The notes under the pieces were generated by a model. It was not told the origin of the DNA, did not search any database, and saw only the letters and a program-made list of their open reading frames with translations. A program made the position numbers and the translations under genes. From RUG369 sp050949645 (GTDB lineage Bacteria; Planctomycetota; Planctomycetia; Pirellulales; Thermoguttaceae), in the NCBI GenBank assembly GCA_050949645.1, contig JBMNGC010000001.1, forward strand, positions 3,100,001-3,164,000: a stretch of 64,000 nucleotides of DNA, given 5' to 3'. The first letter of the stretch is position 1. Every line of letters begins with the position of its first letter. Positions 34,960-44,140 of this stretch are shown piece by piece.

Positions 34960-37140
34960 ATGACAATTAACGGCAACGGCAACGGCAACGGTAACGGCGC
35001 GGGGTCCCTCTCCGCGTATGAGAAATGCTTAGAGATTGCCCATAATATGTGGTGGAGCTGGCGTCCTGAGATCGACTCGATCTTCCAGGCGATCGACGAT
35101 AAACTGTGGCGCAAGCACGACCATAACCCCATCATCGTTCTCAACCTCTACACCCCCGAGCGTTTCAACGCGCGCGTCGTCGAGCTCTCGCTTCAGACGA
35201 GCGTGAACCTCGCGTACTGGCGTTTCAAGCAGTACGTCGCTGAAACGTCTCTCTGGTCGCGTCAGAACGCCGGCGTCCTTGGCTCGCGACCCGTCGCATA
35301 TTTCTCGCTCGAATTCGGCATCCACGAATCGGTGCCGATTTACTCGGGAGGCCTCGGGGTCCTCGCGGGCGACCATATCAAGAGCAGCAGCGACCTTGGC
35401 GTCCCTCTCGTCGCGGTCGGGCTCTTCTACGACAAGGGGTATTTCCGTCAGCTGATCGACGAGAACAACAACCAGAAGGAGATCTACGTCAAGACGGAGG
35501 TCGAAAACGTGCCCTTCGAGGACGTCTTCGACAAAGACGGAAATAAACTGACCGTCAGCGTCAAGACGAAGAGCGACACTATTTATGCGCGCGTTCGCCT
35601 CGTCAACGTCGGACGCGTTAAGCTTTATCTTCTCGACACGGACATCGAGGAGAATTCCGCGGAGAACCGCGCTCTCACGCGCGCGCTCTACGGGGGCGAC
35701 AGTCGCACGCGGATCCGTCAGGAACTGATCTGCGCCGTCGGCGGCGTTCGTGCGCTCCGCGCGCTAGGCATCAAGCCGGGCGTTTACCATCTCAACGAAG
35801 GTCACAACTCCTTCGCGGCGCTCGCGGCGATCGAGTTCCATATGCAGGAATCGGGTCTCGATTTCGAGCAGGCGGCGACCAACATTGCGCAGAAGACGGT
35901 CTTCACGACGCACACGCCGGTCGCGGCGGGTCACGACTACTTCACGCGCGACCTCGTCGAAGAGCACCTCGAGCCGCTCTGCGAGTCCCTTGGAATCGAC
36001 GTCGACAAGATTATGGAGCTCGGACGCGTCAACCCCGAAGACGAGAGCGAGAAATTCTGCATGACCGTGCTCGGACTGAAGCTTTCTCGTTACGCGAACG
36101 GCGTGAGTTCTCTCCACGGCGTCGTGTCGCGACGCATGTGGCACGGCCTCTGGCCCGACAAGAGGGAAGAAGAGGTCCCGATCGGTCACATTACGAACGG
36201 CGTTCACGGTCCGACCTGGACTTCGCCTCAGATGAAGATCCTTCTCGAGCGCGCGATTCCGAATTGGACGGAAGACTCGATCGACCCGAACATTTGGGCG
36301 GGCGTTTACAACGTCGACCCCGGCGAGCTCTGGGAAACTCACATGGCGTTGAAGACGCGACTCATCAACTTTGCGCGCTTCAAGGTTAAGCGTCAGCTTA
36401 TCCGTAACAACGCGACGCTTCAGGAGATCGATCAGGTCGAAAATCAGCTCCTCGACCCGAACGCGTTGACGATCGGTTTCGCGCGGCGTTTCGCGGAATA
36501 CAAGCGCGCGTTCCTCGTTGTCCACGACGAAGAGCGCTTCGATCAGATTGTGAACAACCCGAAGCGTCCTGTGCAGTTTGTCTTCGCCGGGAAAGCGCAC
36601 CCCGCCGACGATATCGGCAAGGCGGTCATTAACAAGATCATCAGCGTTCAGCGGAACCCGAAGTTCTCGAACAGGGTCGTTTTCCTGGAAGACTACGACA
36701 TCAACGTTGCGCGCCATCTCGTTCAGGGCGTCGACGTATGGCTTAACAACCCTCGTCGTCCTCAGGAAGCGTCGGGTACGAGCGGTCAGAAGGCGGTGCT
36801 CAACGGCGCGCTGAACTTCTCGATTCTCGACGGATGGTGGGCGGAAGCGTACGACGGTTCGAACGGCTTCGCGATTGGAACCGGCGAGACGCACGTCGAC
36901 ACGCATATCATGGACGAACGAGACGGCGACGCGCTCCTTGAGACGCTCGAGAACGTTGTGATTCCAACGTATTACTGTCGCGAAGAGCATGGTATGCCCC
37001 TCGAGTGGATCAACCTCATGAAGAACTCGATCGCGTCCCTCTCATGGCGATTCAGCGCGCACCGGATGGTCGCGGACTACGTCAAGAAACAGTATCTCCC
37101 CGCCGCTGGCGGCCTGAGCAGCAGAACGCCGTTGTACTAA
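34960..37140 (+). CDS. glgP: Alpha-glucan (glycogen) phosphorylase
   Basis: 726 residues from the ATG at 34960 (AGAAAGG upstream). GT35 enzyme of the shorter bacterial type: phosphorolysis of alpha-1,4-glucans to glucose 1-phosphate. AHNMWWSWRPEIDSIF near the N terminus is typical of this subgroup. VAYFSLEFGIHESVPIYSGG and LGVLAGDHIKSSSDLGVPLV form the N-terminal active-site half. HLNEGHNSF, FTTHTPVAAGHD and HITNGVHGPTW line the catalytic cleft. EASGTSGQKAVLNGALN holds the PLP lysine (about residue 611). The N terminus starts with five Asn-Gly repeats coded by a 30-nt AACGGC hexamer tract. The common subgroup motif has methionine where this one has glutamine (GTSGQK). Confidence 0.93.
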   Translation: MTINGNGNGNGNGAGSLSAYEKCLEIAHNMWWSWRPEIDSIFQAIDDKLWRKHDHNPIIVLNLYTPERFNARVVELSLQTSVNLAYWRFKQYVAETSLWSRQNAGVLGSRPVAYFSLEFGIHESVPIYSGGLGVLAGDHIKSSSDLGVPLVAVGLFYDKGYFRQLIDENNNQKEIYVKTEVENVPFEDVFDKDGNKLTVSVKTKSDTIYARVRLVNVGRVKLYLLDTDIEENSAENRALTRALYGGDSRTRIRQELICAVGGVRALRALGIKPGVYHLNEGHNSFAALAAIEFHMQESGLDFEQAATNIAQKTVFTTHTPVAAGHDYFTRDLVEEHLEPLCESLGIDVDKIMELGRVNPEDESEKFCMTVLGLKLSRYANGVSSLHGVVSRRMWHGLWPDKREEEVPIGHITNGVHGPTWTSPQMKILLERAIPNWTEDSIDPNIWAGVYNVDPGELWETHMALKTRLINFARFKVKRQLIRNNATLQEIDQVENQLLDPNALTIGFARRFAEYKRAFLVVHDEERFDQIVNNPKRPVQFVFAGKAHPADDIGKAVINKIISVQRNPKFSNRVVFLEDYDINVARHLVQGVDVWLNNPRRPQEASGTSGQKAVLNGALNFSILDGWWAEAYDGSNGFAIGTGETHVDTHIMDERDGDALLETLENVVIPTYYCREEHGMPLEWINLMKNSIASLSWRFSAHRMVADYVKKQYLPAAGGLSSRTPLY

Positions 37141-37172
37141 AATCGAAGCGTTCTCACGTTTTAGTTCGGCGA

Positions 37173-37211
37173 ACGTCGACGCGTTTTCGGACGCGTCGGC
37201 GTTTTTTTATT
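37173..37211 (+). terminator. Terminator of glucan phosphorylase
   Basis: 11-bp stem ACGTCGACGCG / CGCGTCGGCGT (one G-U pair) followed by TTTTTTTATTTTC. Confidence 0.88.
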
Positions 37212-37581
37212 TTCTTTGAAAACGCGCGCGTCGATCTCAGTCGGGGAATATGGAGCTTTTCTTAAAGCGACGACGAAATTTTCTAAAATTCTAGACATTT
37301 CTAAATAATAGCGGTTCTATTTTTTAGAATGGCTGTTATTATTACAGCGCATGGTCAAGGCGCTGCTCAAGGAATATGCCGCGTCTTTTCTTGTTGAACG
37401 AGCCGCTATTCCTCGGATCGGCTCATTATCGTATATCAAAATAAGACAATATGTTATGATGCGTCGACGTTGACTCTTTTTATTCTTAGATGCACGGAGA
37501 AGAGACGTTAGTTTGTCGACGTCGATAAATATTCTAAAAATTAGATATGTTTGCCAGGATTCCTATAAAGAGGTCAGACTC
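37212..37581. other. AT-rich region upstream of terminase module
   Basis: 370 bp, clearly AT-richer than its flanks. TTCTAAAA near 37280 and TTTTTAGAA near 37321 form an inverted repeat around shorter TTCTA repeats. TATGAT near 37453 and TTGACT near 37469 are promoter-like. No gene. Confidence 0.5.
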
Positions 37582-38883
37582 GTGTCCGAGAAGAATCGTT
37601 ATCGTCCGACCGCCGCGCAGCTCGCGCTTCGGAAACTCGTTCGGGACAAGACGCGGATTCTCGCGTACGGGGGTTCTCGATCGGGTAAGACGTTCGAGTT
37701 CTGCCGCGCGCTCGCCGCGCTGGGGCTGCGTTACGGGGGACGTTACGCGATCTTTCGGCGGTACTTCAATTCGGTCAGGAATTCGGTCTTTGACGACACC
37801 TTCCCGAAGATGCTCGAGCTCTGCTATCCCGGGCTTGAGTATGAGCGGCGTCTTTCCGACGCGCGCGTCATTTTACCCGACGCCGACGCGGAATTCTGGT
37901 TTGTAGGGCTCGATGACGAACGACGCGTCGAACGGATTCTCGGGCGCGAATACGCGGGCGTTTACTTCAACGAGTGTTCGGAAATCGCATATTCCTCCGT
38001 CGAAATCGCGACGACGCGGCTCGCGCAACGCCGCTTTGACCGGAACGGAAAACCGCTGCGCAACCGCGCCTTCTTCGACTGCAACCCGCCGGGTCGTTCG
38101 CACTGGAGTTACCGGCTCTTTATCGAGGGCATAAATCCGACGACGCGTACCCGCGTTCTCGACTTCGAGAGCTACGGCGCGATTCAGATCAACCCCGCGG
38201 ACAACGTTGAGAACCTCCCAAAAGACTACATCGAATCGACCCTTGCGTCCGGTTCGGAGCAGATGAAGAAGCGATTTTTGTATGGGGAATTCTCGAACGA
38301 CCTCGTCAACGCGCTTTGGAAGCAGGAGACGATCGACCGGAACCGCGTCTTGGCGGCGCCGCGCGATCTCGAGCGGATCGTCGTCGGCGTCGACCCCGCG
38401 GTGACGAGCGGGACGCGCAGCGACAACACGGGGGTCGTCGTGGCGGGTCGGATTCGCGCGGCGGACGGTCGGCCCTTCTTCTACGTCCTCGACGACCGGT
38501 CGCTCCACGCGCCGCCCGATCGCTGGGCGCGCGAAGTCGTCGAGGCCTACCGCTTCTGGCAGGGGGACGCGGTCGTCGTCGAGATCAATCAGGGCGGCGA
38601 CCTCGTCGCGGCCGCGCTACGACAGGTCGACCCTGATCTGCCGGTCCGGCCCGTGAGAGCGACGCGCGGAAAGATTCTTCGCGCGGAACCGATCGCCATT
38701 CTTTACCAGAATTCCCGCGTGAGCCACGTCGGCGTCTTTCCCGAGCTCGAGGAAGAGATGACCTCTTACGCCGGACCGTCGACTCCCGATCAGAGCGTCG
38801 ATCGCCTTGACGCGCTCGTCTGGGCGATCACGGAGCTCACGGATTACGCCGGAGACTGCGTCGGAGGACTCCTGGGAATATGA
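37582..38883 (+). CDS. Phage-type terminase large subunit
   Basis: 433 residues from GTG 37582, chosen because AAAGAGGT lies 7 nt upstream; an in-frame TTG at 37513 has no ribosome site. Terminases pump DNA into phage capsids and cut it. ILAYGGSRSGKTFEF (about 28-40) is the Walker A loop and GVYFNECSEIAYS (about 125) the Walker B box. IVVGVDPAVTSGTRSDNTGV (first Asp about 271) begins the RNase H-like nuclease domain, with QGGDLVAAALR and SVDRLDALVWAITEL giving later acidic positions. Both motor and nuclease residues look intact, and length fits the family. No small terminase, portal, capsid, tail or integrase gene is visible. It is followed after 56 bp by a sigma factor gene. Confidence 0.88.
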   Translation: MSEKNRYRPTAAQLALRKLVRDKTRILAYGGSRSGKTFEFCRALAALGLRYGGRYAIFRRYFNSVRNSVFDDTFPKMLELCYPGLEYERRLSDARVILPDADAEFWFVGLDDERRVERILGREYAGVYFNECSEIAYSSVEIATTRLAQRRFDRNGKPLRNRAFFDCNPPGRSHWSYRLFIEGINPTTRTRVLDFESYGAIQINPADNVENLPKDYIESTLASGSEQMKKRFLYGEFSNDLVNALWKQETIDRNRVLAAPRDLERIVVGVDPAVTSGTRSDNTGVVVAGRIRAADGRPFFYVLDDRSLHAPPDRWAREVVEAYRFWQGDAVVVEINQGGDLVAAALRQVDPDLPVRPVRATRGKILRAEPIAILYQNSRVSHVGVFPELEEEMTSYAGPSTPDQSVDRLDALVWAITELTDYAGDCVGGLLGI

Positions 38884-38939
38884 GGCGCAATTATCGAAAC
38901 TTCGTGATTCTCGTAACTTTCTTTGCAAAGGATTGATTT

Positions 38940-39569
38940 ATGAAAGAAGCAATGTTAACGGCGCCGCTTGTCAAAGAGGACGTCGAGACCGCGTCGAAAA
39001 AGAAAGCGCGTTGGCATGGAATTTCGCGATTTGAGCGCGCGACGGACGAAGAGATCAGGCGCCATCTGCCCCTTGTGCGCAAGATGATCGACGTTCACGG
39101 GTACGGGCGCGCGCTCAATTACGACGAAAAGATCGCCGCGGGGCTCCTGGGGGTCGCCTTTGCGGTCGAGAAGTTCGATCCGGGGTACGGCGTGAAATAT
39201 TCGTACTGGATATCCTTCCAGATCGACAAAGCGATTCGCAACGAGACGCGCGCCGTAACGCGCCGCCGCAGGTTCGAGTTTCAGCCATTTGAGGATACCG
39301 AGGATCCCATCGACGAGCACGACTGGCGGGAACGTTCGACGCGCGACGAACGGGAGGAACGCGAACGACTCGCCGCGCTCGCGGTCGAATCGCTCAAGAC
39401 GCTCGATCCGCGCTCGCGCCTCATCGTGACGAGGCTCTGTTTCGAGGACAAGACGCAGGACGCGGTTGCGCGGGAGCTCGGGGTCACGCAATCGTGGGTC
39501 AGTCGCCTTGCGTGCGCCGCGTTCAAAAAGCTCCGCAAGGAGCTCGAGCGACGTTCGCTCGAGATCTGA
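38940..39569 (+). CDS. Sigma-70-family RNA polymerase sigma factor
   Basis: 209 residues. AAAGGA precedes the ATG. Region 2 lies at about 35-105: RRHLPLVRKMID, AAGLLGVAFAVEKFDPGYGV and KYSYWISFQIDKAIRNETRA (the -10-binding helix). A charged linker (about 108-135) replaces region 3. Region 4 is LDPRSRLIVTRLCFEDKTQD with the helix-turn-helix AVARELGVTQSWVSRLACAA. The layout is between ECF and group 3 factors. No anti-sigma gene is adjacent. Placement between a terminase gene and a small unknown gene suggests it once directed, or still directs, transcription of a phage-like unit (inference). Confidence 0.87.
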   Translation: MKEAMLTAPLVKEDVETASKKKARWHGISRFERATDEEIRRHLPLVRKMIDVHGYGRALNYDEKIAAGLLGVAFAVEKFDPGYGVKYSYWISFQIDKAIRNETRAVTRRRRFEFQPFEDTEDPIDEHDWRERSTRDEREERERLAALAVESLKTLDPRSRLIVTRLCFEDKTQDAVARELGVTQSWVSRLACAAFKKLRKELERRSLEI

Positions 39570-39595
39570 AGAGGTTCTAACAAAAGAGGAATAAG

Positions 39596-39916
39596 ATGAC
39601 GTCAGCCAGAAATTATCCGTCTCAGATTTACAAGCTTTCCGGGGAAACGCCGAACGCTTACGTATTTGTCGTCCAGGCTTCGACGCAAGGTTCGCCGCTC
39701 CTGCTCTCGCAGCTCGAAGCGGCGCGTAACGCGGCGACGAGCGTTCTTGAAATCGCGGGCGCAACGGTCGAGAGCGCTAGTTCCGTGTTGCCGATTGAAC
39801 CCGTCCCTGAAGGCGTCGCGGCGCGCCTCGTTCTTGACCCGCGCGTCGAATTCCTGGACGTCGGCGACTCCGACTCTGGCGATCAAGAGCCCGAGGCGGA
39901 CGCCGACAGCGCGTGA
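39596..39916 (+). CDS. Small protein of unknown function
   Basis: 106 residues, not recognised. AAAAGAGGAATAAG precedes the ATG, a strong ribosome site 26 bp after the sigma gene, so it is probably in the same transcript. The first 75 residues (NAYVFVVQASTQGSPLLLSQ, ATSVLEIAGATVES) have no cysteine or membrane helix; the end is acidic (DVGDSDSGDQEPEADADSA). A strong terminator follows. Confidence 0.6.
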   Translation: MTSARNYPSQIYKLSGETPNAYVFVVQASTQGSPLLLSQLEAARNAATSVLEIAGATVESASSVLPIEPVPEGVAARLVLDPRVEFLDVGDSDSGDQEPEADADSA

Positions 39917-39944
39917 ACGCGTGAGCGCGTAGAGATTTCGTTAT

Positions 39945-39979
39945 GCCCGACACGTCCGATGGCGCGTCGGGCTTTTTTT
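39945..39979 (+). terminator. Terminator of terminase-sigma module
   Basis: GCCCGAC (39945-39951) pairs with GTCGGGC (39966-39972), followed by TTTTTTT. Confidence 0.9.
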
Positions 39980-40004
39980 ATGCCGGCGGACGGCGCGCGA
40001 CGCT

Positions 40005-42806
40005 CTATAGCCCTGAACTGTTTCCGTAGCGCGACGTGGAATTTCGGGACGAAGAGCCCGAGGAGGACGGGGGGTTCTGTTGCGTCTGAGACGAGTTCGT
40101 CGAGCTCGACGATCCGCGGTTGGCGTTCGACGCGATTCCTTGAAGCGCACGCAGGCGCAGCTCTTCCGACGTCGGGATACGCACGGAGGTAGGCGAATTC
40201 TGATCGAGTCCTCGTCGATCAGAGGAGATATACGCGTCGTTGACGCCAAGGTTGTTCTGGAGCGGCGCGTCGACGCGCGGTCGAGGGGGCGGCTCCGCGA
40301 CGATCGGCTCTTCGACCGGCGCAAGGCCCGCCGCGGTGTTAAGGAATCGTTCCGGGATCGTCGTGAGGCGATTCTTCGCCTGAGAAAACCAGACGCTATC
40401 GGGATACTGGTCGACGATCATATCGAAGGCGATCATCGCTTTATCGTAATCCTTTGCGCGGAGCGCGATTTCGCCCTTAAGGAAGAGGAGATAATCGACG
40501 ATCGCGGAGTCGGGACGGTTCCCGAGCGCTTCGTTGACGAGCTTTTCGGCGGGCACGTCGTTTCGGCGGTCCGCCTCGATGCGCGCGAGACTCCAGACGG
40601 CGTGGCTCCAATAGGGACTCGAGGGATAGTTGCGGTAGATCCTGTTAAAGGACTGGACCGCGGAATTGACGTCGCCGCGTTCCTGTTCGTTGATTCCGAG
40701 ATAATAGAGCGCCGCGTCGGCGTAGGGGAAATCGCGTCCGCCGCTCGTGGCGCGCCGTAGGTTGTCAATCGCTTCGTCGCGACGACCGACCGAGTCCGCG
40801 AGCGCGCCGAGGTAATAATACGCTACGGACGCTTCCTGAGTGTTCGGCGCCTGAGCGACGAGGTCCTGGCATGTCATCTGCGCTTCCGAGCGTTTCCCGA
40901 GCTCCAGGAGCGCGTTGGCGCGCAGGAGCGCGATGCGCGCCGCTTCGGCGGGAGAGTCGGTCCAAAAGGTCTCCGACTGCATCATCGCTTCGAGGAGAAC
41001 CTCGTTCGCGCGATCAAATTCGAGGTTCGCGTAGTAGTTCGTCGCCTGCTCGAGCGCAAGGCGCGCTTGCTCGGGCGTCAAGCGATTCGCCGCGGGGAGC
41101 TGATCGCCCTGACCGACGTTCGCGTTCGGATCGTTAGGATATCCGGACGAGTTCGTCGAGCCCGACTGGTTGTTCGAATTGTTCGCCGGCGGGAAGGGCG
41201 GGCGCTGGTTGGTATTGGTATTCGAACCGGGCGCGTAAGTGTTCTGATTCTGGTTCGAACCGCTGTTCTGGTTCCCGCCGCTGTTCTGATTGTTCGGCGG
41301 CGTCGAGATTCCGTTATTCTGATTATTCAAGCCCGGGTTCGTGAATCCGTCTCCGCCGACGGGCGCTCCAGGATTCAAGCCCGGCGTGATTGCGTCAAAA
41401 CCCTCATGAGGGTTGTTCGGATTCGTGATCGCGGCTTTACGCGCTCTGTCAATCGCTCCGAGGATCAACTCGATAGCGGGGTCGCGTAGCGTCGCGACGT
41501 ATCGCGCCGTCGCCTGATAGAGCGCTTCCTGCGCGGCGTTGTCGGAGGGGTTCTTCGTCGCGCCGTACTGGCCGGCGTACGCGACCGTGAGGCTCCCGCA
41601 CGCCTCGACGAAATCAAGGGGATCGAGGTGGTTGCGAGACGTGTTGAAATAATTGAATTCAACGACGTTCGAGGTCGGACTCGTCGATCTCGGGGAGAGC
41701 ATCGCGTTGAGGCTGCTGATCACGCGGTCGCGGTTCCCGAGGACGGCGTCGATCATCGCGCGATGGGCGGTGATGACGTCCGGCTTGTCGAGGCCGTAGG
41801 GCGAGTTCGCGAGGCGATTGAGGAGCGATTCCGCGTCCGCGGTTCGGCCGAGCGCGAGGAAGAGCTTGAGCTTGACGGAGGCGGCGGCGGGGGGCAACGT
41901 CGAGCCGATGCGTTCGACCTCGTCGATCAGGTTCAGCGCGCGCTGATATTCCTTCATCGCGAAGTAGGCGTACGCTTCGTAGAGATACGCGTCCTGAACG
42001 GTCGTGACGGAGTTCGGATCGTTCCGGTAGCGTTGGATATAGGAGTCGAGGAGCCGGATGGCGCCCTGGGCGTCGCGCTGGACAAGCATGATGAGCGCGC
42101 GCTGGATCGTCGCCTGGCCGACGACGTTCGAGGGCGCAGTCGAGTCGGAGGCGATCGCCGCGAGTTGTCGCTCCGATTCCGAGTATTGACCCATCCGCCC
42201 GTGGAGCGTCGCTTTTTCAAGTTTGCAGAACCACCTCAGGGGCGAGTTAGGAAATTCGGCTTCGCTGCGGTCGTACCATGAGATCGCCTGGTCGAGCGTG
42301 CCGACGTTCGTTTCGCAGACCCCGAGGTAATAGTAAACATACTGGAGGAAGTCGTCGCTGGGAAATTCGTTGAGGAATTCGAGGAGCTGCGTTTTCGCGT
42401 TCTCGTAATCGCGCGAATTATAGTAGGATCGCGCGTTGTGGAAGAACGCGTCGCGATAATATCCGGCGCTCTTACCCTGCGCGAGGATATAGTCGAAATG
42501 GCTTCTGGCGCTCGCGATATCGTTCGCGCTCGCGTTGCGCGCAAGGTACGAGCATCCGAGATAGAGCTCCCCCTTGTTGCGACTCGTCGACGTCGGATAC
42601 TGCGAGATAAAAGCCTCGAGCGTCGAGACCGCCGCGTTGAAATCGCCGTTCTGATAGTGGGACTGTCCCGTAGCGAGAAGGTCGTCGCCTGCGGCGGCGC
42701 GAGCGGTTCTCGCGGGCGCAATCGCAACGACGGCGACAAGGAACGCCGTAACGACGACGCGCGCGACGAATCTTCCAGCGCTCGTCGGGTAAACAAAATT
42801 CTTCAT
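40005..42806 (-). CDS. Exported TPR-repeat protein
   Basis: 933 residues from the ATG at 42806 (GAGAGAGG 7 nt upstream; a start at 42908 lacks one). A signal peptide is clear (VVVTAFLVAVVAIAPARTAR, then AAAGD). Tetratricopeptide repeats fill about 40-400 (LATGQSHYQNGDFNAAVSTL, YLGCSYLARNASANDIASAR, YYLGVCETNVGTLDQAISWY) and about 590-830 (ELGKRSEAQMTCQDLVAQAP, YYLGINEQERGDVNSAVQSF). The two blocks are joined by an Asn/Gln/Gly/Ser-rich linker of about 90 residues (for example NNQNSGGNQNSGSNQNQN), and the C terminus is Ser/Asn-rich. The repeat spacing recalls BamD/YbgF-type envelope proteins. Probably periplasmic scaffold; partner unknown. Confidence 0.85.
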   Translation of the reverse strand: MKNFVYPTSAGRFVARVVVTAFLVAVVAIAPARTARAAAGDDLLATGQSHYQNGDFNAAVSTLEAFISQYPTSTSRNKGELYLGCSYLARNASANDIASARSHFDYILAQGKSAGYYRDAFFHNARSYYNSRDYENAKTQLLEFLNEFPSDDFLQYVYYYLGVCETNVGTLDQAISWYDRSEAEFPNSPLRWFCKLEKATLHGRMGQYSESERQLAAIASDSTAPSNVVGQATIQRALIMLVQRDAQGAIRLLDSYIQRYRNDPNSVTTVQDAYLYEAYAYFAMKEYQRALNLIDEVERIGSTLPPAAASVKLKLFLALGRTADAESLLNRLANSPYGLDKPDVITAHRAMIDAVLGNRDRVISSLNAMLSPRSTSPTSNVVEFNYFNTSRNHLDPLDFVEACGSLTVAYAGQYGATKNPSDNAAQEALYQATARYVATLRDPAIELILGAIDRARKAAITNPNNPHEGFDAITPGLNPGAPVGGDGFTNPGLNNQNNGISTPPNNQNSGGNQNSGSNQNQNTYAPGSNTNTNQRPPFPPANNSNNQSGSTNSSGYPNDPNANVGQGDQLPAANRLTPEQARLALEQATNYYANLEFDRANEVLLEAMMQSETFWTDSPAEAARIALLRANALLELGKRSEAQMTCQDLVAQAPNTQEASVAYYYLGALADSVGRRDEAIDNLRRATSGGRDFPYADAALYYLGINEQERGDVNSAVQSFNRIYRNYPSSPYWSHAVWSLARIEADRRNDVPAEKLVNEALGNRPDSAIVDYLLFLKGEIALRAKDYDKAMIAFDMIVDQYPDSVWFSQAKNRLTTIPERFLNTAAGLAPVEEPIVAEPPPRPRVDAPLQNNLGVNDAYISSDRRGLDQNSPTSVRIPTSEELRLRALQGIASNANRGSSSSTNSSQTQQNPPSSSGSSSRNSTSRYGNSSGL

Positions 42807-43226
42807 GACGACGCCTCTCTCGGGGTAAGTGTAAAGGACGATCGATCGTTGATGCGATCGCGGCGACAGGCCGTGGTCAAGTATAACCAAAGAACGCGGT
42901 TGGAACAACAGAAAAAGAAGGACGGGGCATCAAAAAAAGGTTTTTAACGATTAATCAGTCGAGACTGTGATATAAGTAACAGAAATAACGCCTGATAAGG
43001 TCCTCGATCGAGGAGCGCTGGTTTGGCTTAGGTTGCGGTAGATTTCGTCGGTTTTGCCTAAATTTACCTTGCCCACTCGTTGATTTTCTCCCCACTGCTT
43101 ACTACAATGAACCGTGATTCGGCGGCCGACGACGGGAGGTCGGTTCCGCTGACGCGCTCATTCCCGCGCGTCTGCAAAGGTCGCACGCAGGTTGGCGGCT
43201 CATCTTGCTCCTGTGAGGAACGTACC
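42807..43226. other. Divergent region TPR gene / PH-domain gene
   Basis: 420 bp without a gene. A good rightward promoter is at 43080-43108. A -10-like TATATC on the minus strand near 42970 may serve the TPR gene. Confidence 0.5.
43080..43108 (+). promoter_or_regulatory. Promoter of PH-domain gene
   Basis: TTGATT, 17-nt spacer, TACAAT. Confidence 0.6.
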
Positions 43227-44078
43227 ATGGCAAAAAATCAGAATAACAACGCGACGAACGAACCTTGGCGCGCAGGCCGACCCTCCTTTAAGGCGTTCTA
43301 TCCCGAGATCTTTCTGCTGACGTTGGTCACAATTGCGTTCATTGCGCTCGCCTTCCGGTTCAGCTGTTCGGAGATCCGCAAGTCGCGCGAGAAAGCGTCT
43401 GGCGGCGGCGCCGCCGACGCCGTCACTTTTGACGCGCCCCTCTTCACGTCCTTAGCTTTCGCGCAGGACGTCGATATCGCCGACGTCGCCGACTCGTCCG
43501 ACGCCGACGCGAAAAAGTCGGCCCCCAAAGCTGCGTCCGACGCGGACTCCGAATCGGCGGCCGCGCCCGACCCTGCGCCGAAAGACTCCGCCCCTGCGAA
43601 GGAGAAGAGCGCTTTCCCCTGGGGTAAAATCATGTGGATCTGGATCATCTGCCTCCTCGTTCCCCTTATCCTCTGGGTCTGGCGAGGGTGCTGCTGGATC
43701 TACGCCGTCTTTGGAATTCGTTACGAGCTCCGCGTCGACCCCGACAATCCACGCGCGACGACCTTTCTCACGACGCGCGGAATCTTCAACAAGACGACGG
43801 ACTCGATGCATATCGGCGCGATCAAGGATATCCGCAGTCTTCAAAGCTTTGTGCAGAAATACTTCATGGGCGGCGTCGGCACCATCGCGCTTTTCACGTC
43901 CGATCTCACCGACGGGTCCCTTGAGATGAAAAACATGGCCGAGCCGAGCCGGGTCTTTAATTCGCTCGACACGCTTCGAAGGCATTACTGGAGCCGCGGC
44001 GGGATGCAGCTCCACTCTGGCGAAGACGCCATGACGGAAGACGAAGACGGCGCATTCAACGAAGAATTGCCGCACTGA
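43227..44078 (+). CDS. Membrane protein with bacterial PH-like domain
   Basis: 283 residues from ATG 43227 (GTGAGGA upstream). One helix at about 28-46 (IFLLTLVTIAFIALAF), an alanine/aspartate/proline-rich linker (about 70-130), a second helix (IMWIWIICLLVPLILWVW, about 135-152), then a cytoplasmic-type domain: YELRVDPDNPRATTFLTTRG, DSMHIGAIKDIRSLQSFVQ and FMGGVGTIALFTSDLTDGSL. This pattern, an extended strand, IxxIrdI and a GxGTI strand, is typical of bPH_2 (DUF304) domains, which sense or scaffold at membranes. The tail is acidic. Function unknown; the domain call is based on pattern. Confidence 0.75.
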   Translation: MAKNQNNNATNEPWRAGRPSFKAFYPEIFLLTLVTIAFIALAFRFSCSEIRKSREKASGGGAADAVTFDAPLFTSLAFAQDVDIADVADSSDADAKKSAPKAASDADSESAAAPDPAPKDSAPAKEKSAFPWGKIMWIWIICLLVPLILWVWRGCCWIYAVFGIRYELRVDPDNPRATTFLTTRGIFNKTTDSMHIGAIKDIRSLQSFVQKYFMGGVGTIALFTSDLTDGSLEMKNMAEPSRVFNSLDTLRRHYWSRGGMQLHSGEDAMTEDEDGAFNEELPH

Positions 44079-44083
44079 AACTC

Positions 44084-44120
44084 GCGCGCCTGCCGTTTGC
44101 TGCGGCAGGCGCGCTTTTTA
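44084..44120 (+). terminator. Terminator of PH-domain gene
   Basis: Perfect 12-bp stem GCGCGCCTGCCG / CGGCAGGCGCGC with a 7-nt loop, followed by TTTTTATT. Confidence 0.93.
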
Positions 44121-44140
44121 TTGCTGAAAGGTAGCTTTCT

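Noticed and set aside
35764..36990. 408-codon minus-strand open frame
   Set aside because: Antisense to glucan phosphorylase; no recognisable domain.
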